The position numbers were made by a program, and so were the translations under genes. Positions 37,569 to 46,468 of a stretch of 55,375 bases of DNA are shown piece after piece (within the stretch, counting starts at the first letter, position 1; the number at the start of each line of letters is the position of its first letter). The stretch spans positions 1 through 55,375 of the forward strand of contig JADLDG010000086.1 of the NCBI GenBank assembly GCA_020846775.1, written 5' to 3'. The notes below the pieces were generated by a model. It ran no database searches. It had not been told where the DNA came from and saw only the letters and a list, made by a program, of their open reading frames with translations. This DNA is from Nitrospirota bacterium (GTDB taxonomy: Bacteria > Nitrospirota > 9FT-COMBO-42-15 > HDB-SIOI813).

Positions 37569-40020
37569 GATAAACGGTAAAGAGTTGACAGTAGAAGACG
37601 GTACGCTGATACTTGATGCGGCACGGACGGCCGGGTTTGAGATACCTACCATGTGTTATCATGCAAGGTTAAGCAAACTCGCATCATGCCGGGTGTGTCT
37701 TGTTGAGATTGTAGGGCAGAGAAAATTACAGCCGTCCTGTGTAACGCCAGTCATGCATAATATGGAGGTCCTGACCGAGTCTCCTGTCGTGAAGTCTGCC
37801 AGGTCATCTATGATAGAGCTCCTGCTTGCGAATCATCCGCTTGATTGTCCTGTGTGTGATAAGGGTGGTGAGTGTGAGCTGCAGGATGTCACATTCAAGT
37901 TTGGTCCGAGACATAGTCCTTTCGGAGAGAAGAAACGCAGATTTAACGAAGAAGATTACCTCTTAAGTCCTGTTATTGTTCAGAATATAAACAGATGTAT
38001 TCAGTGCAAGAGGTGTGTGCGGATATGTGCCGAGGTAGTCGGAGCAAATGTGCTTGGCTCAATTGGCCGCGGTGCAGGGACTCAGGAGACGAGTTTTGTT
38101 AAGGAATATCTCGATTGTGATCATTGCGGAAACTGTATAGAAGTATGTCCTGTAGGTTCACTGATGAGCAGGACTTTCAGGTATAAGTCGAGGCCATGGG
38201 ACCTTGCCGGTGTTGATACCGTATGTACATTTTGCGGTACAGGATGCCAGCTGACTGTGCAGGCAAGAAAAGGCGAGGTGTTGAGGGTAATCTCCAATCC
38301 TGATACCGGTATAAATAATGAGACTTTATGTGCACGGGGCAGATATGGCTACTCATTCATAAATAGTCATGAGAGGCTTGTCACCCCGTTTGTAAGGGTT
38401 GATGGAAGGCTTGAGCCTGCTACATGGGATGAGGCCGTGGATTCTATCAGGGCAGGATTGAACCAGGCATTAAAAATGGGAGATAAGATAGGCGGCATTG
38501 CCTCAGCCAGGCTTACAAATGAAGAGCTTTATATGTTCCAGAAGCTCATGAGGAATGCATTGAACTCTAACAACCTTGATGCAGGAAGTAGATGGAACAG
38601 TGATACTGTCGCGGATTTCATAGAGGTCATGGGATTAAAGAACGGCGGCGTATCTATCTATGATGCCTTAAAGTCTGATACTTTGATTATAATAGGATCG
38701 GCTATTTCTGAAGAAAACCCGGTGACTGATTACATAATAAGACGGTTATCCTCGTATAGAAAGTTGAACATAATTATAGTATCATCCCGTGGAGTGAGAC
38801 TCGATAGTTCAGCTAAAATGTCATTACGCTGCAAGCCCGGTACTGAAGGAGAAGTAATCAGGACGATTACAAATATTTTATCCGGTCAGGTAAAAGGTGA
38901 ATCAGACAAGGACAGCGCCGGTGCAGCAGAAATTATAAAAAACTCAAGCAGTGTATCAATAGCAGTGGGAACAGATGTTCTCAGGTCCGCTAATCAGTTA
39001 AGTTATTTGAGCAGCCTTGCAGGTATACTGAAGGGACTTGGTAAGGATATTAAACTTATCCCTCTACTTGACCGTGCGAACCAGAGGGGCGCATGGGATA
39101 TGGGTGTTCATCCTGAATTTCTGCCGGGTTACAAAAAAACTGTAAATACAGGGTTGGGCAGTGAGGGGATTGTGCGGGCAGCGCTTAAAGATGAAGTTGG
39201 TGCGCTCTATCTGGCCGGTGAAGATCTGGTCTCTGGTTTTCCGGATGGACGGGCTGCGAGAAAGGCGCTTGGTAAGGTTAAGTTCCTCATAGTGCAGGAT
39301 ATGTTTATGACAGAAACTGCGAAGATGGCGAATGTCGTCCTTCCTTCAGCAAGTTTTGCAGAGAAGGATGGCACCTTTACCAATCAGGAGGGCAGGGTTC
39401 AGCGTCTGAGGAAGCTGCACGATCCTCAGGGTGATATAAAGGCTGATTGGGAGATATTCTCCGCTGTCGGGGAGGCATTGGCGCCGGCATTCGGGGTCAA
39501 ATCGGCAGCTGAAATATTCAATGAGATTAAAGAAGTTGTGCCTGGGTACAGTGACATAAGTTTTGAAAGCCTGAACGGTAACGGTGCAGTTCTGCAATTG
39601 TCTGGGTCCGGTGAGCAGGCAACAGGCAGCCCTGACCCTCATGGCCGGATAAAGGGCCGCAATGAGAAACCTTCAGCTTTGTCCTCAGAGGCGGTTGACA
39701 ATGAATATCCATTTATACTTACGACCGGAAATTACCTTTATCATTCCGGCAGGCTGTCACTTAAGGCTGACAAGCTCAACGAGATAATGAATGAGGCTAT
39801 TGTAGAGCTGAATGCGGAAGATGCAATGACACTCGGCATTACAGAGGGTGTCAAGGTCCGGGTTAAGAGTAAGTCCCATGAGGCATATATGACGGCAAAG
39901 ATAAACCAGGGCATGGCAAAAGGGGTAGTATTTATACCTGAGAATTTTACTGATGTCTATGTGAATATGTTTTTTAATATGGGGGAAGGATTCCCAAGGG
40001 TTAAAGTGCAGATTCCTTAA
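37555..40020 (+). CDS. nuoG: NADH-quinone oxidoreductase subunit G
   Basis: An 821-residue iron-sulfur subunit. N-terminal [2Fe-2S] domain (CYHARLSKLASCRVCLVE), His/Cys cluster N5 (HPLDCPVCDKGGECELQD), ferredoxin clusters (CIQCKRCVRIC, CDHCGNCIEVCPVGSL), then CTFCGTGC plus a later CARG that match the extra N7 cluster. The molybdopterin-oxidoreductase-like domain and the dinucleotide-binding-like end (NEYPFILTTGNYLYHSG) follow. Around residues 685-710 a Gly/Ser/Pro-rich linker shares 16 bases with an intergenic site at 35774. It carries electrons from NuoF towards NuoI. The next gene, a cNMP-binding protein, begins 11 bases on. Confidence 0.95.
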   Translation: MATVKINGKELTVEDGTLILDAARTAGFEIPTMCYHARLSKLASCRVCLVEIVGQRKLQPSCVTPVMHNMEVLTESPVVKSARSSMIELLLANHPLDCPVCDKGGECELQDVTFKFGPRHSPFGEKKRRFNEEDYLLSPVIVQNINRCIQCKRCVRICAEVVGANVLGSIGRGAGTQETSFVKEYLDCDHCGNCIEVCPVGSLMSRTFRYKSRPWDLAGVDTVCTFCGTGCQLTVQARKGEVLRVISNPDTGINNETLCARGRYGYSFINSHERLVTPFVRVDGRLEPATWDEAVDSIRAGLNQALKMGDKIGGIASARLTNEELYMFQKLMRNALNSNNLDAGSRWNSDTVADFIEVMGLKNGGVSIYDALKSDTLIIIGSAISEENPVTDYIIRRLSSYRKLNIIIVSSRGVRLDSSAKMSLRCKPGTEGEVIRTITNILSGQVKGESDKDSAGAAEIIKNSSSVSIAVGTDVLRSANQLSYLSSLAGILKGLGKDIKLIPLLDRANQRGAWDMGVHPEFLPGYKKTVNTGLGSEGIVRAALKDEVGALYLAGEDLVSGFPDGRAARKALGKVKFLIVQDMFMTETAKMANVVLPSASFAEKDGTFTNQEGRVQRLRKLHDPQGDIKADWEIFSAVGEALAPAFGVKSAAEIFNEIKEVVPGYSDISFESLNGNGAVLQLSGSGEQATGSPDPHGRIKGRNEKPSALSSEAVDNEYPFILTTGNYLYHSGRLSLKADKLNEIMNEAIVELNAEDAMTLGITEGVKVRVKSKSHEAYMTAKINQGMAKGVVFIPENFTDVYVNMFFNMGEGFPRVKVQIP

Positions 40021-40031
40021 AGGAGATGAAG

Positions 40032-40502
40032 ATGATAGATCCAAAGTCACTCCGGGAAATAGATTTCCTGACAGACCTCAATGATCAGGAACTTGGTGTC
40101 TTGTCTCAGGTCTTAAAAGAAAACGAGTATCCTACAGGGACCACAGTCTTTAAGGAAGGTGACGATGGTCAGTCCCTCTACATAATAAAGAAGGGTGAGG
40201 TCAAGGCATGCAAGACATCACCTGAAGGGGATCTTCTGACCCTGATGCTGCATAAAGATGGAGATATCTTCGGGGAGATGGCGTTCCTTGACGGTAAACC
40301 AAGATCGGCTACTATAGTTGCGATTGCAGATACCATGACCTACATCCTCGATAAGGATGATTTTGAGACATTGATAGATAATCACCCCAGGTTGATGTAT
40401 AAAATCCTGAGAAACATAGTCTTTCACATTCATACTATTGTAAGGGGAATGAACTCAAGGTATCTCGAAATGATTAATTATATGTGGGGGAGAAAGAGAT
40501 AA
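40032..40502 (+). CDS. Single-domain cyclic-nucleotide-binding protein inside the nuo operon
   Basis: A protein of about 156 residues made of one cNMP-binding domain (Crp/cyclic-nucleotide fold). FLTDLNDQELGVLSQVL opens it, GDDGQSLYIIKKGEVKA forms the barrel, and FGEMAFLDGKPRSATIVA is an intact phosphate-binding cassette with its Gly-Glu and Arg. A C-terminal helix pair (LMYKILRNIVFHIHTIV) follows, but no DNA-binding helix-turn-helix or enzyme domain. It may therefore act by binding a partner, perhaps complex I. The ATG at 40032 is preferred because AGGAG at 40021-40025 is too close to the ATG at 40026. nuoH begins directly after its stop. Confidence 0.87.
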   Translation: MIDPKSLREIDFLTDLNDQELGVLSQVLKENEYPTGTTVFKEGDDGQSLYIIKKGEVKACKTSPEGDLLTLMLHKDGDIFGEMAFLDGKPRSATIVAIADTMTYILDKDDFETLIDNHPRLMYKILRNIVFHIHTIVRGMNSRYLEMINYMWGRKR

Positions 40503-41525
40503 GTGTTTGATCTGATTAATATGAGCCCTGCGTTAATTACGATTTTGGAGGTCGTGATAATCTGTGTCAAAGTCGTTGTCGTCTGCCTGATCCTTTTTAT
40601 GCTGCCTCTGCCGCTTACTTACATGGAGAGAAAAGTCGCAGGCCATATTCAGGTCAGGCTTGGCCCATTCCGTACAGGATTTCATGGTCTCCTGCAGCCC
40701 TTTGCAGACATGCTGAAGTTGATCTTCAAGGAGGATATTATTCCTTCACAGGCTGATCGGTTTCTCTTTAAGATAGCGCCGATAATAGCCATGGTTCCTG
40801 TATTTACCGTCTATGCTACTGTCCCTTTTGGTGAGAGTGTAACTATCCCGTTTATCAATCAGAAACTCAATCTGTATATATCAGACATGAATGTTGGCAT
40901 CCTTTATGTCCTTGCCATAGCAGGTTTGAGTGTCTACGGGATGATTCTTGCCGGCTGGGCATCCAACAGTAAATACCCGATGCTCGGGGGGCTCCGGTCA
41001 TCAGCTCAGATGATCAGCTATGAGCTTGCCCTCAGTCTTGCCGCGGTTGGTGTAGTAATGATGTCTAATTCGCTTAGCCTTTTAGACATAGTGAGGGGAC
41101 AGTATGACTGGCACTGGAATATCATATATCAACCGGTTGGCTTCTTCATCTTCCTCATCGCCGGTATAGCCGAGATTAATCGTATACCATTTGATATGCC
41201 TGAAGATGAAGGCACACTCGGTGCAGGTTATCATTCTGAATACAGTGCAATGAGGTTTGCGTTCTTCATGCTTACAGAATATGTGGCTATGGTTACTATC
41301 TCTACGCTTGGCGTTATCCTCTTCTTCGGTGGCTGGGATGGACCATCATTCCTTCCGGGGATTGTCTGGTTCGTGCTGAAGGTAATAGCCTTTATTTACT
41401 TCTTTATGTGGGCAAGGTTTACTTTTCCAAGATACAGATTTGATCAGTTGATGGCAATAGGGTGGAAGATATTATTGCCGTTAGCGTTATTGAATATCCT
41501 GATTACCGGGCTGGTGATTATATGA
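40503..41525 (+). CDS. nuoH: NADH-quinone oxidoreductase subunit H
   Basis: A 340-residue membrane subunit with about eight helices: TYMERKVAGHIQVRLGPFRTG, GLLQPFADMLKLIFKEDIIP, LGGLRSSAQMISYELALSL and IAGIAEINRIPFDMPEDE are all diagnostic. It contributes to the quinone channel and couples electron transfer to the proton path. It starts at GTG 40503 immediately after the cNMP gene and overlaps nuoI by four bases (ATGA). Confidence 0.96.
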   Translation: MFDLINMSPALITILEVVIICVKVVVVCLILFMLPLPLTYMERKVAGHIQVRLGPFRTGFHGLLQPFADMLKLIFKEDIIPSQADRFLFKIAPIIAMVPVFTVYATVPFGESVTIPFINQKLNLYISDMNVGILYVLAIAGLSVYGMILAGWASNSKYPMLGGLRSSAQMISYELALSLAAVGVVMMSNSLSLLDIVRGQYDWHWNIIYQPVGFFIFLIAGIAEINRIPFDMPEDEGTLGAGYHSEYSAMRFAFFMLTEYVAMVTISTLGVILFFGGWDGPSFLPGIVWFVLKVIAFIYFFMWARFTFPRYRFDQLMAIGWKILLPLALLNILITGLVII

Positions 41526-42100
41526 GTAATAACCGCAAATTAAATTTCAGCATAACAAATATCCTCAAAAAAGTCCTGTTCATAGACCTCATCCAGGGCC
41601 TCGCTGTCACATTTGGCTATACCTTCACAAAGACCATGACCATGAGATACCCTGATGAAGAGACATGGATTCCCTATCAGAGATTCAGGGGGCTTCATAC
41701 ATTAAACAGGAACAAGGCCGGTAGAGAGTTATGTGTAGGTTGTGAGCTCTGCGCAAAGTCATGCCCGACCCAGTGCATTACTGTTGTCCCGATGGAGGAC
41801 AAGACGGGAAAGGGGATTGCAGACAGGGTTGCAGCGAGATGGGAGATAAACCTGTTGCGCTGCATGTTCTGCGGCCTGTGTGAGGATGCATGCCCGACAG
41901 AGGCGCTAAAACTGGGTAGACAGTATGAACTTGCAGGTAAGAAGATGCAGAGACAGTTTCGCTCAAAGGATGAGCTCCTTGCTCCACAGGCAATACCGTT
42001 TGATTTTGAGGGCGGTGTGATAGTCAAGGCACGTTTGGAGAGGGATGAGGATGGCGCTGTTGTGAAGCCGGATTTGAGTTCACAAAAGAGGTGGTGGTAA
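41522..42100 (+). CDS. nuoI: NADH-quinone oxidoreductase subunit I
   Basis: A protein of about 192 residues with two [4Fe-4S] ferredoxin motifs, CVGCELCAKSCPTQC and CMFCGLCEDACPTEAL (clusters N6a and N6b). The preceding PYQRFRGLHTLNRNKAGREL loop is typical. It links NuoG to NuoB. ATG at 41522 is chosen because it overlaps the nuoH stop (ATGA) and the longer frame back to 41462 repeats nuoH sequence. One-base overlap with nuoJ (TAATG). Confidence 0.95.
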   Translation: MSNNRKLNFSITNILKKVLFIDLIQGLAVTFGYTFTKTMTMRYPDEETWIPYQRFRGLHTLNRNKAGRELCVGCELCAKSCPTQCITVVPMEDKTGKGIADRVAARWEINLLRCMFCGLCEDACPTEALKLGRQYELAGKKMQRQFRSKDELLAPQAIPFDFEGGVIVKARLERDEDGAVVKPDLSSQKRWW

Positions 42101-42603
42101 TGGCTGAGATGGTCTTTTTTTTCATATTTGCAGTTATTGCTGTAGTCTCTGCCGTTGGAGTTGTGACATTGCGAAATCCTGTACACAGTGTCCTGTCTCT
42201 TATGGTATGTTTCCTTCAGATGGCGGCGCTGTTTGTTTTGCTCCGTTCTCCCTTTCTGGCTGCGGTTCAGGTATTCGTATATGTCGGCGCCGTCATGGTG
42301 CTTTTCTTATTTGTAATCATGATGCTGGATATACGTCGGGCAAGTATGAAGAGGTTTGTTTCCGGAGGACACTCCTGGGTAATAGCCCTCCTGGTAATTC
42401 TTATTGCTGAAATGGTTCTCATTTTATCCAGGAGCAGATTTGCAGAGATGGCAGTTTCTACAACAAGCCGTCTTGACGGCAGTGTGAAGGAGATGGGTAC
42501 GGTATTGTTTTCAAAGTATCTCCTTCCGTTTGAAATTATTTCCATGATACTTCTTGTAGCCCTGCTTGGCGCAATAGTATTGGGAAAAAAGGAGCTAAGG
42601 TAA
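42100..42603 (+). CDS. nuoJ: NADH-quinone oxidoreductase subunit J
   Basis: A protein of about 167 residues with five helices: [17 protein letters not shown] and [21 protein letters not shown] (two pieces) carry the family signature including the pi-bulge region of helix 3. It belongs to the proton-transfer path next to NuoA, K and H. ATG 42100 is preferred over GTG 42091 because AGAGGTGG is suitably spaced. Confidence 0.94.
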   Translation: MAEMVFFFIFAVIAVVSAVGVVTLRNPVHSVLSLMVCFLQMAALFVLLRSPFLAAVQVFVYVGAVMVLFLFVIMMLDIRRASMKRFVSGGHSWVIALLVILIAEMVLILSRSRFAEMAVSTTSRLDGSVKEMGTVLFSKYLLPFEIISMILLVALLGAIVLGKKELR

Positions 42604-42604
42604 G

Positions 42605-42907
42605 ATGGTTCCGTTGTCATGGTACATAATTCTCAGCTCAGTCCTTTTTATCATAGGGACTGCTGGTGTATTGCTCAGAAGGAATATTCTGATAGTCCTG
42701 ATGTCAGTTGAACTGATATTAAACTCAGTAAATATCAACTTTGTTGCCTTTTCGTATTATCATCAGGACCTGAGGGGACAGATATTTTCCATTTTCATTA
42801 TAGCAGTTGCAGCGGCTGAGGTGGCTGTGGCGCTTGGTATATTAATCGCTCTTGTGAGGAACAAATCAGCGCTCAATGTTGATGAAATAAGGACAATGAA
42901 AGGATGA
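42605..42907 (+). CDS. nuoK: NADH-quinone oxidoreductase subunit K
   Basis: A 100-residue three-helix protein: [20 protein letters not shown] holds one conserved membrane Glu and [19 protein letters not shown] the other. Related to MrpC. It links the E-channel to the antiporter-like subunits. One base after nuoJ with AAGGAG upstream; the next antiporter subunit starts four bases after its stop. Confidence 0.95.
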   Translation: MVPLSWYIILSSVLFIIGTAGVLLRRNILIVLMSVELILNSVNINFVAFSYYHQDLRGQIFSIFIIAVAAAEVAVALGILIALVRNKSALNVDEIRTMKG

Positions 42908-42911
42908 TGAA

Positions 42912-44426
42912 TTGGAAGTTATAGAGTCTGTAAGGCCACTTTTAGCGCTATCCGTTTCCTTTATAGCCATGTTTGTGGTGCTGGGATTCAACAAGATGCC
43001 GAATCAGCGCGACATTACATCGTTTGTTGCGGCTATTATAAAGTTTTTGATTGTAATCTCGATGGCCCCGATTATCCTTTCAGGCAATATTATTGAATAT
43101 TCAATGTTTACAGTATTGCCGGGCATAGAGTTCAAGTTCAGGGTGGATGCCCTGGGGATGGTCTTTGCCACCATTGCCTCATTCCTCTGGATCCTGGCTT
43201 CTGTTTATTCCGTAGGCTATATGAGAAGCAGCAAGGAGCATGCACAGACAAGGTTCTTTGCATGTTTTACTGTCAGCATCTTTGCGGCCGTAGGCGGTGC
43301 ATTCTCCGCCAATCTGTTTACACTTCTGGTATTCTATGAAATACTCAGTCTTGCCACATATCCGCTCGTTTATCATAAAGAGACACCGGAGTCATGGGCA
43401 GGAAGTAAAAAATACATTATATACCTGGTAGGAACATCAAAGACATTTTTACTGGCTGCAGTAATCCTGACCTTCGTAATTGCAGGCACCCTTGATTTCG
43501 CGCCTCATGGTCTGCTGGCCGGTGTGAATGCCTCACCTGTTCTTCTGACAGTAGTCTATATCTGTTTTCTTATCGGTTTTGCAAAGGCTGCAATCATGCC
43601 ATTCCACGCATGGCTGCCGGCAGCCATGGTGGCGCCGACCCCCGTCAGTGCGCTTCTGCATGCAGTTGCCGTTGTCAAAATGGGTGTCTTCTGCGTCCTT
43701 CGTGTAGTATTTAATGTATATGGCATTGATCTGATGCGTGATCTCAACCTTGGTATTGCAACTGCCTATGTAGTTTCGTTTACGATAATATTGTCTTCAA
43801 TCTATGCCCTGACGCAGGACAATCTTAAGAGAAGGCTTGCATATTCAACAGTGAGCCAGCTTTCTTATATAGTTCTTGGGGCTGTTTTACTTACGCCGAG
43901 CGGCATGGTAGGCGGTATTGTACATATTGCGAATCATGCATTTTCAAAGATTACTCTCTTCTTTTGTGCAGGTTCAATTTATTGTGCGGCGCACAAGACA
44001 GAGATAAGCGAACTCTCAGGCATAGGGCGAAAACTGCCGTGGACAATGACTGCATTCTTCATAGCATCTCTGAGTATGATAGGGGTATATCCGGCAGCCG
44101 GTTTTATCAGCAAGTGGTATCTTGCTATGGGTTCGATTGAGGCGCATGAGATTCCCATACTTGTTGTTCTTCTTGTAAGTTCAGTCCTTAATGCTGCATA
44201 TTTCCTGCCTATAACGTACAAGGCTTTTTTTGAAAAAGAGGGCAATAAACATAATAAGGAGTGGGACCACGAATTACATAAAGACAGTCATGACGATCAC
44301 GGTCATGGAGAGATTAGAGAGATACCGCTTGTTGCCATACCACTTGTCGTTACGTCTGTAATCTCCATAATAGTGGGCATTTATCCGGACTACTTCCTTG
44401 GTCTGGCAAAGGTAGTAATCAGGTAA
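42912..44426 (+). CDS. MrpD-like proton-translocating antiporter subunit (extra complex I module)
   Basis: A 504-residue, about 14-helix member of the NuoL/M/N-MrpA/D superfamily. The key charges are kept: Glu in FYEILSLATYPLV (helix 5), Lys in GFAKAAIMPFHAWLP (helix 7), Lys in AVAVVKMGVFCVL (helix 8), and Lys in AGFISKWYLAMG (helix 12). The motifs HNAFSKIT-like HIANHAFSKITLFF and AYSTVSQLSY point to MrpD-type rather than NuoL. It lacks a NuoL lateral helix. A His/Asp-rich loop (KDSHDDHGHGE) lies near residue 460. It replaces nuoL at its usual place after nuoK. TTG start with AAAGGATG upstream. Confidence 0.9.
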   Translation: MEVIESVRPLLALSVSFIAMFVVLGFNKMPNQRDITSFVAAIIKFLIVISMAPIILSGNIIEYSMFTVLPGIEFKFRVDALGMVFATIASFLWILASVYSVGYMRSSKEHAQTRFFACFTVSIFAAVGGAFSANLFTLLVFYEILSLATYPLVYHKETPESWAGSKKYIIYLVGTSKTFLLAAVILTFVIAGTLDFAPHGLLAGVNASPVLLTVVYICFLIGFAKAAIMPFHAWLPAAMVAPTPVSALLHAVAVVKMGVFCVLRVVFNVYGIDLMRDLNLGIATAYVVSFTIILSSIYALTQDNLKRRLAYSTVSQLSYIVLGAVLLTPSGMVGGIVHIANHAFSKITLFFCAGSIYCAAHKTEISELSGIGRKLPWTMTAFFIASLSMIGVYPAAGFISKWYLAMGSIEAHEIPILVVLLVSSVLNAAYFLPITYKAFFEKEGNKHNKEWDHELHKDSHDDHGHGEIREIPLVAIPLVVTSVISIIVGIYPDYFLGLAKVVIR

Positions 44427-44453
44427 AAGGCATAATTTTTCGGGAGACGCTCT

Positions 44454-44708
44454 ATGCTTGAAAAGATAATTAACTTTATAGGCGATGCAAAGAACGCGAA
44501 GACAAACAGGATAATTTTCTATATCATACTTGTGGTCGTATTTGCCTCGGATTTCTTTGTAGATCGGGAACATGCCCATTATATATGGGATAAGATACCC
44601 GGATGGGGAGCTTTCTACGGGTTTATCTCCTGTGTCCTCATTATTGTAGTCTCGAAGTTTCTTGGCCATCAGGGAAAACTGATGAAGAAAGAGGATTATT
44701 ATGACTGA
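44454..44708 (+). CDS. Small two-helix membrane protein of the antiporter module
   Basis: An 84-residue protein with two predicted membrane helices (TNRIIFYIILVVVFASDFF; FYGFISCVLIIVVSKFLG) joined by a His/Trp-bearing loop (DREHAHYIWDKIPGWGAFYG) and ending KKEDYYD. I recall similar small proteins beside Mrp-like subunits in other anaerobe-type and Nitrospirota operons, but no function. GGGAGACG lies upstream. It overlaps the next antiporter gene by eight bases, so it is probably a structural or assembly partner of that subunit. Confidence 0.8.
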   Translation: MLEKIINFIGDAKNAKTNRIIFYIILVVVFASDFFVDREHAHYIWDKIPGWGAFYGFISCVLIIVVSKFLGHQGKLMKKEDYYD

Positions 44709-46467
44709 GTCGTTCTTTCATCCAGCGATACTCTTTATAGCAGGCGCCTTTTTAATTCCTCTTTTATGGGGAAAGGTACAGAAGGTATATCTTCTTATAA
44801 TTCCGGCAATCGCATTTTTAGTCTGTATTGGTGCGTCACAGGGTACGTACGGTGTATATCACTTCCTCGGGAACGAGATCATAATTGCAAAAGTAGACAA
44901 GCTCAGTTTAGTATTCTCTTACGTCTTTACCATAATGGCTTTCATCGGTATGATGTATGGCCTGCATGTTAAAGATGCCGGCCAGCACGTGTCGGCATAC
45001 CTCTATATTGGCGGCGCACTTGGTGTGACCTTCGCAGGTGATTACTTTACCCTCTTTTTATTCTGGGAAATCATGGCCTTTTCCTCAGCATACTTAGTGT
45101 TCGCTCAGAGAGAATCTGCGGCTGTCAAGGCAGGTTTCAGATATATCCTTGTGCATATAGCAGGCGGGGTATTACTGCTCGGAGGTATCATACTGCATTA
45201 TGCAGAAACAGGTTCCATCCTGTTCGGCCCCATTGAGCATAGCGGGAGCCTTGCATTCTATTGCATTATGACCGGTTTCATACTGAATGCCGCAGTACCT
45301 CCTCTTCATGCATGGCTTGCGGATGCATACCCTGAGGCAACTGTTACCGGTGCAGTATTTATGTGTGCCTTTACGACAAAGACTGCAGTATATGTCCTGG
45401 TCAGGGCATTTCCAGGCACAGAAATACTTGTCTGGCTCGGTGTTATAATGGCGCTCTACGGTGTCGTATATGCTGTGCTTGAGAACGACTGCAGAAGACT
45501 TCTTGCATACCACATTGTAAGTCAGGTCGGTTACATGGTTGCCGGTGTCGGTATGGGTACATATATGACGCTTAACGGTTCAGTGTCTCATGCCTTTTCT
45601 CACATCCTTTATAAGGCACTCCTGTTCATGGGTGCAGGCGCAGTAATTCAAATGACTGGAAAACGTAAACTGACGGAATTAGGTGGTCTTTACAGGACGA
45701 TGCCGGTTACATTAACCCTCTATATGATAGGGGGGTTTGCTATCTCTGCATTTCCCCTGTTCAGTGGTTTTGTGAGTAAATCCATGGTAGTTGCAGGTGC
45801 GGCTGCGGACCACAGACCAATCGTTGCCTTGTTGTTGACAATGGCGTCAGCAGGAACCTTCCTGCACACAGGCCTTAAACTCCCGTACTATATGTTCTTT
45901 GGCAAGGACTCAGGTCTGAGGCCAAAGGAACCGCCGATGAATATGCTTATTGCCATGGGTATTGCTGCGTTTCTGTGCATTGCCATTGGAGTAGTTCCGG
46001 GTCAGCTCTACAGAGTCCTCCCGTATCCCGTTCACTTTGAACCTTACACAGGAGACCATGTTACCAGTGCACTCGGCATATTGATGTTCACTGCGCTCGG
46101 ATTCTTCCTGCTGCTTAAAAAACTTGACCCTGAACCAACGATAAGCGCTGACACAGACTGGTTCTACAGGAAGGGTGCGTTGGTATTCATGTGGTTTGCA
46201 AGAAAGCCTGTCGGGGCCTGGGAAGGCTTTATAACGGAAATAACCAATACAGCCATAATGCCGTTTATTTATGCGGTTGCAAGGATAGGTTTCTGGATTG
46301 ACAAAAACATAGTTGACAAGGCCGTAAATGGTATTGCAGGCATTATTATGTCCCTGAGTGCCGGTGTAAGGCGAGTGCAGTCAGGCCAGCTTCAGCACTA
46401 TGCCGTAGGTATGGTTTTAGGGATCATGGTGATCATCTTTATATTTTCGATGATAGTGAGGGGATGA
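44701..46467 (+). CDS. Mrp-like antiporter subunit with NuoL-type C-terminal anchor
   Basis: A 588-residue polytopic protein of the NuoL/MrpD superfamily. Helix 5 Glu is present (LFLFWEIMAFSSAYLVF) and helix 8 Lys (CAFTTKTAVYVLVR). At the helix 7 position, where most relatives have Lys, the sequence is GFILNAAVPPLHAWLADAYPE, so Asn replaces it. After helix 14 come about 120 extra residues (SADTDWFYRKGALVFMWFARKP onward) and a final helix preceded by RRVQSGQLQHYAVGMV. That is the hallmark of the NuoL lateral-helix anchor. It therefore probably takes NuoL's distal place. It overlaps the 2-TM gene by eight bases. Confidence 0.9.
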   Translation: MTESFFHPAILFIAGAFLIPLLWGKVQKVYLLIIPAIAFLVCIGASQGTYGVYHFLGNEIIIAKVDKLSLVFSYVFTIMAFIGMMYGLHVKDAGQHVSAYLYIGGALGVTFAGDYFTLFLFWEIMAFSSAYLVFAQRESAAVKAGFRYILVHIAGGVLLLGGIILHYAETGSILFGPIEHSGSLAFYCIMTGFILNAAVPPLHAWLADAYPEATVTGAVFMCAFTTKTAVYVLVRAFPGTEILVWLGVIMALYGVVYAVLENDCRRLLAYHIVSQVGYMVAGVGMGTYMTLNGSVSHAFSHILYKALLFMGAGAVIQMTGKRKLTELGGLYRTMPVTLTLYMIGGFAISAFPLFSGFVSKSMVVAGAAADHRPIVALLLTMASAGTFLHTGLKLPYYMFFGKDSGLRPKEPPMNMLIAMGIAAFLCIAIGVVPGQLYRVLPYPVHFEPYTGDHVTSALGILMFTALGFFLLLKKLDPEPTISADTDWFYRKGALVFMWFARKPVGAWEGFITEITNTAIMPFIYAVARIGFWIDKNIVDKAVNGIAGIIMSLSAGVRRVQSGQLQHYAVGMVLGIMVIIFIFSMIVRG

Positions 46468-46468
46468 A

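Noticed and set aside
42912-44426. Separate Mrp Na+/H+ antiporter operon
   Set aside because: No mrpB, mrpE, mrpF or mrpG genes are present; spacing and order are continuous with nuoK and nuoM, so the genes belong to the complex I operon.
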